Part shown: positions 54,401 to 64,000 of the stretch, one piece after another | Numbering within the stretch: position 1 is the first letter of the stretch | How the letters are laid out: each line of letters starts with the position of its first letter | DNA from: Pollenia angustigena | Lineage: Eukaryota; Arthropoda; Insecta; Diptera; Polleniidae | DNA length: 64,000 bases | Reading direction: 5' to 3' | Assembly: GCA_930367215.1 (NCBI GenBank) | Contig: OV884059.1 | Location: forward strand, 18,066,945 to 18,130,944 | The notes under the pieces: generated by a model | Database searches by the model: none | What the model saw: only the letters and a program-made list of their open reading frames with translations | What the model was told of the DNA's origin: nothing | Translations under genes and position numbers: made by a program

Positions 54401-55473
54401 GTACAGCTTGCAATAGCATCGATTGCATTCTAAGAGTTTCCTGCATCATATTACCCATTGCGTTCGTAAAATTATTTACTGTTTGCACTAATGTTTCCTT
54501 GGTTTTTTTCTAGACGACTTAAATTTGTTACTGGAGTTTCATCATCACTTGGAGCAGCACCTTTCATTGGCACATGGTTTGATTTTACGTTAGCGTAAGA
54601 GGTTCTGTTATTACTATGAATGTTATTAGTGTTTATTTGATTTGTTACTTGCATTTTAGGGGGATTAGTTTTCGGTTCAGATGACTGCTTGACGATAGTT
54701 TATACAGGGCATCCTCTATAATTGGCAGTGTGATTACCGCCACAGTTGCTACATTTTTTTACATTGGGGTCGTTTTTAGACTTATCGCAAAGAACTGTTC
54801 CATATAATTAACCACATACTTCGCAAACAGGGGGTAAGCAGCAGTATGCCTTAGTATGGCCAAATTCTTGGCGGTTTAGACATTGAACGGGAGCATTTCT
54901 TCTGTACTGAATATATTTCAAATTGTTAATATGGTGTGTTTCGTTTTTTAAAGCTTTACGTCGCCGGGTTCTAACTCCATTTGAAATAGTTGTTGGGGAT
55001 TATTTTCCTATTTTTAATATTTACTACATGTTTTACTTTGAAGACTTTCTCTTCGAAGAAAGTTTTAATTTCATCTGGGTTCACATACGATTCAATTCCC
55101 TGAATCACAACCTGATGACCTTTACTGCTTTTCAGTTGATATGTACAAAAGTTTTATTAAGAGCTTCAAATCTTGTAATTAACTTTCGAAAATCATTCTC
55201 GTGATTCACCTGTATTTTAGTATCGTTAATACTACCACGCTTGTTTGCAGCTACGTAAAACGAATTTTTACTTATCACCGAGATCAAACTCTTTATTAGC
55301 TCATTTGAGTTTTGCTCCCTAAGATATATCGGAGGAGTCTTGGACGATTTTATCAGGTTTGGTGCTTCAGAGGATTCGTCCTCCAGAATTGCAAAACGAT
55401 TTTGTGAATTAATTCTATCAAAAGATGGTACTTTTGAGGCCGGAGCAACAGCTGAAGCACTGTTGACAATCAT
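54390..55473 (-). pseudogene. Jockey LINE ORF1 pseudogene (dup copy 2)
   Basis: Duplicate of 37904-38987. The N-terminal 113 codons are identical to copy 1; knuckle-region stops are shared. The C-terminal frame (54654-54472) stays open for longer because of small indels. Confidence 0.8.
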
Positions 55474-55606
55474 GTAGGAAATTATTATGATTAATATGTT
55501 TTAAACATTGAATCTTCAAAACATGCTCCACAATTTTAGATAGAACAGGCAATATGGATATCGGCCGGTAGTCGCCAGACCCAGTTGTTGCTAAAACATC
55601 TGTCAA
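55474..55606 (-). pseudogene. Short LINE RT fragment (dup copy 2)
   Basis: Same DYRPISILPVLSKIVEHVL fragment as 38988-39120, confirming the fusion predates duplication. Confidence 0.65.
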
Positions 55607-55817
55607 AATAAGATGTTATCTCAATTTGTTAATTTTTGAAACTCACCTACTCATATGTAAAATATACTGGTCCTTACTTTTTTACCTCAAAATTTCAAAA
55701 AGCAGACCCTCTTACGGCCAATGTCACCAATTTTTGTTTAAATTTAATTTTTTATGTCAAATAAAAATAGAATTATGTATATGAAAAACTATATTTAAAT
55801 ATGAAATAGAATTGTTC

Positions 55818-57117
55818 CAAGGCGAATACAACAAGGTAAACTCGTAGCTACAACAATTACAACTCCTTCAAAAATAACAGGCATTTTGTTAGTGTAACAA
55901 ATCCGATTTGTCAAAATAGTTGTTTACGAAAAGTGTGAGTAAAAAGTAAACAATAAAAAATTTTAAAGGTTTTTTTATATTTAAAGTTGTGTGTTGTGTG
56001 GATTCTATGTTTTAGAAGATTTAATGAGAAATAGAAATTTTAAAGGCACGTTTTTTTACATTTGGTTATTTGACTCGTTTCCTACTAAACCGATTGTGGT
56101 AGAGTTCAATTCCGAAATGCTTAGGAGAAGTGGAAAGAATTGTACACCAATATTGTTCTTGTCTTGTGAATTCTTTTGAGAGTGTTTTGAACAGATCCAA
56201 GGATCCAGCATATACATAAAAATTGGGAAAAAAAAAAGTCTAGCTTACCAACGCAGAAAGAAAAAATTAAATGGCAAAATTATAGGAAACGCACAGCTTC
56301 CGATTACTGGACTTCTGAAGTTTTCATATGAATTTGCGATTTTCCACTACATTTGTAAACGTATGTGGCCAATTTAAGTGTCTTTTGAAAGCTTTTTAAC
56401 AGATCTTTCTGAAAATGTTAAATTTATCCAAAAGTTTTTAACTCTTTAGCTCCAAAAACAATTTTTACAAAATTTTTATCAAAATGTTACGGAAGTGCAC
56501 TAGGAAACAAAAATTTAATCAAATAAACCACAGCTTCGCTAAATAAACATTCTCCGCATAGCCGGCCTACAGTCGGGCGCAAGGATTTTCTCATCTATGG
56601 TATAACAAACAACGACTTCGCTAAAAAAAGCTTCTCCGTATAGCAATTGATATGCTTACTACCTATAAACTCTTGTATTGTCGCAAACTCATCGTCGCTC
56701 CTTAATGGATTAAGAATTTTAAAATAAAATGTTCATATTCAGAGAGAACTATTTTAAAGCTCTTAAATTATAACAGTATTAGCTATATGCGTTCAGAAAT
56801 GCAGTGGGGAATCGCAAATTTATATGAACACTTTATTTTTCCCTTTTCTATTCCCCTTTGTCTTTTTTATTTGGAGCTGCGTTGGCAAACTAGAATTAAG
56901 CCACAATTTTTTTGTTCTTGCACATTTTGCTCAAATTAGGGATCTTCATTTAAAATAACTGTGTAATATAATAGAAAAAAAATTCACAAATTTCAACAAT
57001 CACAATTTTTTTTAAATGAAAAACAAAAATAATTAAAAAATAAAATTTATTGACAAATCGGATTTTACAGCTGACGAACAGATGTTCTAAAGAGTTTACC
57101 TTGTTGAAGTCGCCTTG
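55818..57117. mobile_element. 1.3-kb TIR element with 9-bp duplication (dup copy 2)
   Basis: As 39333-40627: ends CAAGGCGA/TCGCCTTG, flanks GAATTGTTC (55809-55817 and 57118-57126). Has three extra bases (AAC) in the left terminus that match the right terminus, so copy 1 lost them. Confidence 0.8.
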
Positions 57118-57437
57118 GAATTGTTCAAATTGGCCATTAAATATTTTTTATTTTGAAAAATATTAGAAAAAATTTGAATGCCAACTCCGACTCCACAGCC
57201 CTGAACACGAGCTTTTTTTTTAGAGAATAAGTTAATACGCTTTTAAAAAAGCGATAAATAAACACAGCTTTGTTTGGTTTGAAAATAATAACACAATTAA
57301 AACTAGAACATATAATCCAAACAATAATTTAAATATCTTTCTTTCATATTTTCGCATTTCATAAATGTTTTGTTATAGATTTTTTTATCTGGTTTATTTA
57401 TTTTTCTTAATTAATTTTCTAAAACAAATTAATTTTA

Positions 57438-57780
57438 TAATAAAAATAAAATAGTTGAGCTCGAGGCCTGGATTGTTCTTTAAAATTCTTCTTTATTTTT
57501 TCCAATATTTCGCTACTCTTCGAGTAGCATCCTCAGGGAGTATAATGGATTTTAAATAAACAAACAAAATTTCTTATAGTTGTTTTTAACTCGTCATCTA
57601 CTACTACAGTAGTAATTATGATGACGAGTTAAAAACAACTATAAGAAATTTTGTTTGTTTATTTAAAATCCATTATACTCCCTGAGGATGCTACTCGAAG
57701 AGTAGCGAAATATTGGAAAAAATAAAGAAGAATTTTAAAGAACAATCCAGGCCTCGAGCTCAACTATTTTATTTTTATTA
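57438..57780. mobile_element. 343-bp near-perfect palindrome (dup copy 2)
   Basis: Identical in plan to 40949-41291, with both arms and loop preserved. Confidence 0.85.
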
Positions 57781-58818
57781 TTAAATTGGAAAGGTCAAAT
57801 AAAAAACAACTTAAATAAATTAATTTTAGCTATAATAAGAACATTTAAAAAAAGATTTGATTTGATTTTCCGAAGTGATGCTAAAGAAAAGGTTTTAAAA
57901 AATTTTGCCCGCCCACCCTAGATTTTATCCTGGCTACGCCCATGTATTCGTGTACTGTCATCGGGAATATGTATGCCTGCAAAGTTTCATCCATTTGCAT
58001 TGAGTAAAAGGCGATCAAAAAAGCATTTTACCAAAAAAAAAATTTTATGTTCTAATAAAGAAGTTCGTTGTTATATTCCAGAGCACCTTGTAAAATGCAT
58101 CTAATTTGCAAAAATCTAAATTATTTGCATACAAAGATGATGTACTTGGCAAAAGAAAAAATTTGATACCCATATTGCCCTATATAAAACGAAGTTCTAC
58201 CACCCCATTGCATTTTTGTCAAAACGCGAACTAGCACGAATTTCAAAAAAAGCTGAGACACGTATTTAATTAAATCGACTAAAGAATAAAATATGTTAAT
58301 TTGGCACTTTTATTACAAACAACTCCGAACAAAAAATTTAAAAACCGTTATTTTTACAGAAAATCCTTAAAAAAAAGGACATGGGTGATCGTCCTTGGAC
58401 AAATTGTATATACAGTTGGGCGCGCCTTAAAAAAACCTTTCTTACGATACCCAATTTGTATATGTTGGTAAGGGAACAGATTCACAAATTAACAAAACAT
58501 ACAAAAATAGACCCATTTTCAAACTGGTCCAGCTCACGAGAGGTCAAAGCTGGAGCCGAAATATTGAAAATGTCATCTTAAAAAAGTCCAAGGTTTATTT
58601 TTAGGAGGGTACATCGAGCACTTTTTTTGGTGAGTCGCTCTAATGTATATATATGTAACAATTATTTAGTTTTTGTCTAGTTGCTCTGTATTCTGCTCGC
58701 ACAATGGTGAAGGGTATATAAGATTCGACACAGCCGAATATAGCACTCTTACTTGTTTTTTATTAAATTTGTTATACATATGTGTTTAGAACAGAAGGTT
58801 TGGTCAATACTCTCAAAA

Positions 58819-59571
58819 CACTGCTTTACAAATTTTAAGTTTGGAAAAGTACCAAGAACGCCACATGCTTAGAAAAGTTAACTGCGACCTCCTGAACACG
58901 AAAAACGCTGTAATTTTTTTTTCCTAAGTACCGTTTTTTAGATAACGGTACTTTTGTGTTTTTCGGTGTATGGTCCCACTCAAAGAAAATTGCTATCTGA
59001 TAAGAAATGGCTGAGTAATGGCACCTCAAAGTTCAAAAATGGCCTATTTTTTTACGTTTTTTTCCAAAATTTTTCATATTTATTTCATTTTTTTCTACGT
59101 TATATTAAATATCTGGAATGTTTTATTTTTTAACCAAATAGTATATTTAATAACATTTTAAGCGTGATTTGAAAAAAATCGGATGAAAAATAATGAAAAA
59201 TAAAGTTTTTATTAAGGATTTTGTGGAACGGCAATATTTTCATCTTCATTGCTCACACACAATATTCGGCGTCCATCAGTATTTAACAAAAAACGGAATT
59301 TGATATAAAATGAAAAAAATGTCGTTCCACAAAATCCTTAATAAAAACTTTATTTTTCATCCGATTTTTTTCATTTCATTTATTTCGATCGGACTTTTTG
59401 CTTGCGCTCCACAAGGGTTTGAGTGGGACCATACACCGAAAAACACAAAACTACCGTTATCTAAAAAACGTTACTTAGAAAAAAAATTACAGCGATTTTC
59501 GTGTTCAGGAGGTCCAAAATAACTTATCTATGCATGTGGCGTTCTTCGTATTTTTTGGCTGTAAACCAGTG
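58819..59571. mobile_element. Foldback element (dup copy 2)
   Basis: Duplicate of 42330-43081, one base longer because of an extra T in a homopolymer (58913-58922). Confidence 0.8.
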
Positions 59572-59830
59572 AAATTATCTGGGGCGTATAAATGACAGAT
59601 ATTAAATATACCGCAGCTGCTCTGAGTCATTGTTATTACCACCGGTAACAGTAAGCCCCAGTAGTTATAATAGACTTTGAAAAAGCCACTTTACGAGTAA
59701 CGTCGTGGCTTCTGTTTATACCAAAATGTTGAAACGAGAGGTTTTACACATGCCGGGTTAGGGGCTGCTTTTTGCTTGTAACAAAGATCGAAATAAAAGC
59801 TTTTAATCATTGTTCACAATTTTACCTTTT

Positions 59831-61559
59831 TTATACCCTCCACCACAATTAGTTTTGAAGAGGGTATATTAAGTTTGTCATTCCGTGTGAAACTTTTCTA
59901 TTATTCATCTCAGACCTCATAAAGTATATATATTCTGGGTCCTTGAGTAATTCTAAGTCGATTTAGCCATGTCTGTCCGTCTGTTGAAAACACGCTCACT
60001 TTCGAACAACTCAAAAGAACTGAACAAACTTGGTGCCAAATTGCTTGTAGTTATCCTAAGCAGTTTGGGATTGAAATCCAGCAAAATCGGTTCAGTAGGA
60101 CCAGAGCTATGAATCAAAATGTGGAACCACCACCTAAAAAAATTGATAATTTTGTTACAAAAAATAACATAAATGCTGGAACAAGGCACGGAATGCGATA
60201 AGATTTTGCGAAAATTTGTTTTATTTGACTGGAAATCACGCTGTTAAATTTCGTGAAGATCCGTCGATAATTTACCCTAAGCCCCATATAAACAATACTC
60301 CCGGAAAACAGTTTAGTACGCCTAAAATCGTAAACAATAACGCTAGCGTAACAAAATTTGGAACGTCACAGTTTTTTAGGACTAGAAATAACACTGTGAA
60401 ATTTCGTGACGATCGGTCCATATTGGATTTTTCGACGAATACATAATACCGTTTCTTGTCTTTAAATTGACCAATATTTTTTATTCTACGCATCCTTTAA
60501 GACCATAATTAAGTCATTCAAAGTGCAAGTCCTCCATATAGGCTATTTTATTTTTTAAGGAATTCGTATGATGTGTCAGATACACTATTTTATTTGGTAT
60601 GGTATACACTGTTTTATTCAATAAGTTTACGGTATTTTTATTAAAATATTTGATCTCAAAAATATCAATTTGTAACATTATAAAACAGTGATTAATTCAT
60701 AGTTTTGTTAATTCAGTGTCACATATTCATTACTTTCCAATTTGGGTTATTATAAACAAAAAATTATGACAAATTAAGGTATACATTGCGTAAATCAAAA
60801 ATAACTAGAAGTTCATTCGCCTTCTTTCTCTTCCTCTGCTACATCTGGCTCATCTAAACAATTTCGCTTCTTCCACCTTGTAAGTTAAAAAAAAATGACT
60901 GCGAGCCACGAGGAATTACATTCTTCTTACGCAAATTTTGGAGATCATGCAGCTTTCGATGGTCGGAATGAAACTATTTCTAAAACAATAGTTTATATTA
61001 TTATAAGCTATTTTATGAGTTAAACTTTTCATAAATTGTATTTTTTTCTACAGGCTAAAATGGAGTATAATTCGTATACACTATTATTCTTTTAACAACT
61101 TTGGAGTGGCAATTTCAAGTAAAATAGCGCATATGAGCTTACACACTTATTGAAGGAAAATTTTGAACAAAAAATTATACACTATTTTTTCCAACGACAT
61201 TTTGACCCACTTTTTGGAAGTAGAATTTGACGAAATTTTGACCAGACATAAAATCAATAATGGAGATTCTAAATATGCAATAAAAAAATTATAGCGTATG
61301 AGCACATACGCTAGGGGACGAATTAATAATGCTAGCATAACATAAATTGGTACGTCACAGTTTTAAAGGACAAGAAATGACGCTGTGAAATTTCGTGATG
61401 ATCGGTCCATAATTTACCCTAGGCCCCATATAAACCCTACTACCGGAAAACAGTTTAGTCGCCTAAAATTAATAACAAATCGTCACAGTTTAAGATAATA
61501 ATAACATCATACAGATATTCAAAGATTCGGCACAGCCGAATATAGCACTCTAACTTGTT
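59831..61559 (+). repeat. Repeat family A (dup copy 2)
   Basis: Duplicate of 43342-45069, essentially unchanged. Confidence 0.75.
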
Positions 61560-61568
61560 TATTTTTAG

Positions 61569-61638
61569 AATGAACTCACTGCAGAAAAAGTAGATTTGTA
61601 TGAAAAAGAATGTCAAATTGAAGCTCATGTTTCAGATG
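61569..61638 (+). pseudogene. Odorant-binding protein pseudo-exon, copy D (dup of C)
   Basis: Same NELTAEKVDLYEKEC-encoding exon as 45079-45148. Any following exons lie beyond the window, after the LINE. Confidence 0.8.
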
Positions 61639-61859
61639 GTAAATCATTTTTAAACATTTTTGCTTAACAGAGTCGCGATTGATCAACATAAGTGGACAGA
61701 CGCATTCGGTGCACTTTATATTTTTCGCTGTTTAAAATAAAAGAAAAGAAAGACACAAAAAAAAAAAACAATTTACAAACAGTTACAAAAATTCAAACAA
61801 CATTTTGTTTGTTTTTTTTTTTTTAACAAAATATTTGCTAACAATAACAATTCTGTAGC

Positions 61860-63031
61860 ATGATCACTGATAGCAGTGATAGCAGTGAAGACAGTGTTAT
61901 GAACTGGCAAGTGATGACTAACAGTAAACGTAAAAAGAAAATAATAACAAGTAAACAGAGCACTGATAAAAAGCCAAAATATGATGGACCCAGCACTTCT
62001 AATTTCAACAAATTTTCAGTACTTGATGATGATGATGATGATGATGTAGATGATGTAAGTAAATCTCAACGAGAAGAGGGAGAAGAGCAAACATCAAAGG
62101 ATGGAACCCCAAAACCACCGCCAATATTTATACCATGTGTAGATAATATAAGTAAGATGTTACTTTGTATTGCTAGTGTTATTTCTAAAAATGATTTTAA
62201 TTATAAGTCCTTAAAAGATGGTCAGATAAAACTTTTAGTTAAAACAGTAGAGTCTTATAGAAAAATTATAAAATACTTAGAAAGCAACAAAATTTGTTTC
62301 CACACTTATCAGCTTAAGAATGAGCGTGCTTATAGAGTAGTTCTTAAAGGTCTTTACCATTCAACTCCCACTGAAGATATTAAAGCTGAACTGTTACTGC
62401 TTGGTCATAAGGTGAGAAGCGTAACAAATGTTAAAAGCCAAATAACGAAACAAGCATTGCCTATGTTCTTCGTTGATTTGGATCCTTCTCCGGACAACAA
62501 CAAAATATATGAAATAAAATATATTAACAATGCTGTAGTTACACTGGAACCTCAACATAAATCAAATGATATTGTACAATGCCATCGTTGTCACGAATAT
62601 GGGCATACTAAATCCTATTGCAAAAAACCATTTGCTTGCGTGAAATGCGGAATGGATCACTCAACTGCCGAATGCAAAAAACCTAAAGATGCTCCCCCTT
62701 AATGCGTTCACTGCCTGCAAACTCACACGGCTAACTATAAAGGATGTCAAGTTTATAAATCTTTAAGACAAAAATTTGATTACACTAAGAGAAATAATCG
62801 TCAAATTAATAATCTAACGAACCCTGGACAGTTTTCACAATCTAACTATAATTATGTGAATTATCAAAATAACAATTTAAATACAAATCCAGCAAATCCA
62901 ACATACAGCGAAGTACTTAGGCAAAATAATAAAACCCAGCAAATTGAAACAAGTGCTTTAAAAAACATTGAAAATATGTTTTCCCAGCTTATGAGCATGT
63001 TGTCTCTTTTAATAACCAAATTATGCAAATA
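61860..63031 (+). pseudogene. Jockey ORF1 with nonsense codon (dup copy 2)
   Basis: Duplicate of 45370-46541; shares the TAA before the third CCHC knuckle (62700-62702). First knuckle reads CHRCHEYGHTKSYC, with His where copy 1 has Gln, outside the metal ligands. Confidence 0.88.
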
Positions 63032-64000
63032 AACCTTAGAATTGCAGTATGGAATGCCAATGGTATTTCGCGAAAATATAATGAAATTGAACATTTTCTC
63101 AAAACAAAACATATTGATATTTTTCTTATATCTGAAACACACATGAATAAGAAATCACATTTTAAAATAAGAGGGTATGACTTAATTACAGCAAATCATC
63201 CTGATGAAAGATGTCATGCTGGGTCGGCTGTACTTATCAAGAGGACTATTAAATATGAGTTAGCTGAAGAAATTAGAGAACCACATGTTCAGGCTGCTGG
63301 TGTTAAAGTAAAGTGCAATAATAATATAATTTCTATATACTCGATCTATATTCCACCAAGGCATAATATTAAATGTCAGGATTTTGAAAACTTATTCAGG
63401 CAATTTGGTAATCGGTTTTTAGTAGCAGGAGATTTTAACTCTAAACACCCATGGTGGGGTTCAAGATTAGTGAATCCGAAAGGTCGAGAACTATATGAAT
63501 GCATCGTAAAACATCGTCTCTCCACATTTTCTGCAGGTAGACCCACGTACTGGCCATCTGATTGCAATAAAATTCCAGATCTGTTAGATTTCGCTGTATT
63601 TAAAGGCATTTCAAGAACATCGTTAGACATAGTGAATAACGATGACCTTGATTCAGATCACTCAGCTCTGATAATTAGGGCTTGTTCGTCGATAACGAAT
63701 GAAGACTTCGTTCGCTTAAATAACATTTAAAACAAAAACAAATTATAAAATATTGTTTTTGTTTTACATGTAAGTTATGCGAACGAAGTCTTCATTCGTT
63801 ATCGACGAACAGGCCATTAATCTTAATGCCGTTGTTAAACTTGTTGATGAAAATATTAAATTACTTTCGCTTAAATCAGATTTGAAATATTTTAGCTACT
63901 GGCTTGAGGAAAATCTGAGTTTAAATATATCGATAAAAACTTCCGAAGAACTAGAGGATTCAGTTGAAAACTTTACAAATCTAGTCCACGAAGCCGCCTA
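63023..64000 (+). pseudogene. Jockey ORF2, partial, MITE-interrupted (dup copy 2)
   Basis: Endonuclease identical in plan to copy 1 (WNANG, SETH, AGDFNSKHPWWGS, DSDHSALII). It is cut right after DSDHSALII by a 138-bp MITE, then resumes INLNAVVKLVDENIKLLSLK in the original frame if the MITE and duplicated ATTA are ignored. Truncated by the window end. Confidence 0.88.
63678..63815. mobile_element. 138-bp palindromic MITE present only in dup copy 2
   Basis: Ends GGGCTTGTTCGTCGATAACG and inverted CGTTATCGACGAACAGGCC; arms extend through GAATGAAGACTTCGTTCGC. Flanked by ATTA on both sides (63674-63677 and 63816-63819); a TTA reading is also possible. The empty site is in copy 1 at about 47184-47190. 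A half copy lies at 1145-1219. Confidence 0.92.

Larger units (their letters stand above)
53341..64000 (+). repeat. Tandem segmental duplication, copy 2 (runs off window)
   Basis: Direct repeat of copy 1 starting at 'gtatataaaatttgataaca' (36001 equivalent). At about 53505-53625 a block corresponding to 36290-36440 is inverted, and about 0.7-0.9 kb of Harbinger is missing; from about 53625 it follows 37155 onward with near-identity. Confidence 0.9.
61669..64000 (+). mobile_element. Jockey LINE, 5' part (dup copy 2, cut by window end)
   Basis: Duplicate of 45179-47360. The 5' target-duplication copy ATTTTTGCTTAAC precedes it (61656-61668). ORF1 and the start of ORF2 are present; the RT would lie outside the window. 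Confidence 0.9.

Overview
This window is eukaryotic, AT-rich, and repeat-dense. The only host gene family I can recognise is an insect odorant-binding protein (OBP) family. It is accompanied by Jockey-clade LINEs, Tc1/mariner, hAT-like, PIF/Harbinger and Helitron elements and many palindromic MITEs. This fits a higher dipteran fly, probably a calyptrate. That placement is inferred from OBP architecture and repeat style, because no species marker is present. I see no rRNA or canonical tRNA genes, no CRISPR array and no bacterial-type operons. No host gene is complete from signal peptide to stop.

Layout. 1-4045: OBP copy A (four coding exons, open, classic six-cysteine pattern), with an interspersed repeat in its last intron. 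4046-8156: a 4.1-kb PIF/Harbinger element with TTA target duplication, a two-frameshift transposase and a nested repeat. 8160-14230: Tc1 remnants flanking OBP copy B, a pseudogene. 14235-21439: two adjacent hAT-like elements with perfect 8-bp target duplications, each carrying nested Helitron, Harbinger or hAT passengers. 21.7-25.4 kb: chimeric LINE debris, a degenerate Myb/SANT-like gene, Helitron-like repeats and MITEs. 25464-32167: a nest of hAT-like, then Tc1, then Harbinger elements; the Harbinger still carries both a transposase and a Myb/SANT-like partner gene. 32.3-39.1 kb: a minus-strand Jockey LINE broken by a Helitron (with a Pif1-like helicase fragment) and a Harbinger element.

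From about 36.0 kb to the window end there is a large near-identical tandem duplication. The unit is about 17.3 kb; copy 1 is 36001-53340 and copy 2 begins near 53341 and runs off the window. Each copy contains the LINE 5' region, a 9-bp-TSD element, a 343-bp near-perfect palindrome, a foldback element, an OBP pseudogene (C in copy 1, its duplicate D in copy 2) and a full-structure Jockey LINE inserted in that OBP pseudogene's intron. The two LINE copies differ by a MITE present only in copy 2.

How the parts relate: the OBP copies look like birth-and-death tandem paralogues whose introns and flanks have filled with transposons. Three copies share one repeat family at the same intron position, so that insertion predates the gene duplications. 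Apart from the OBP genes, essentially all coding signal is transposon-derived and mostly broken. I did not find a convincing new biological system. The strongest material is the exactly reconstructable nesting order, the polymorphic recent MITE insertions and the tandem duplication.
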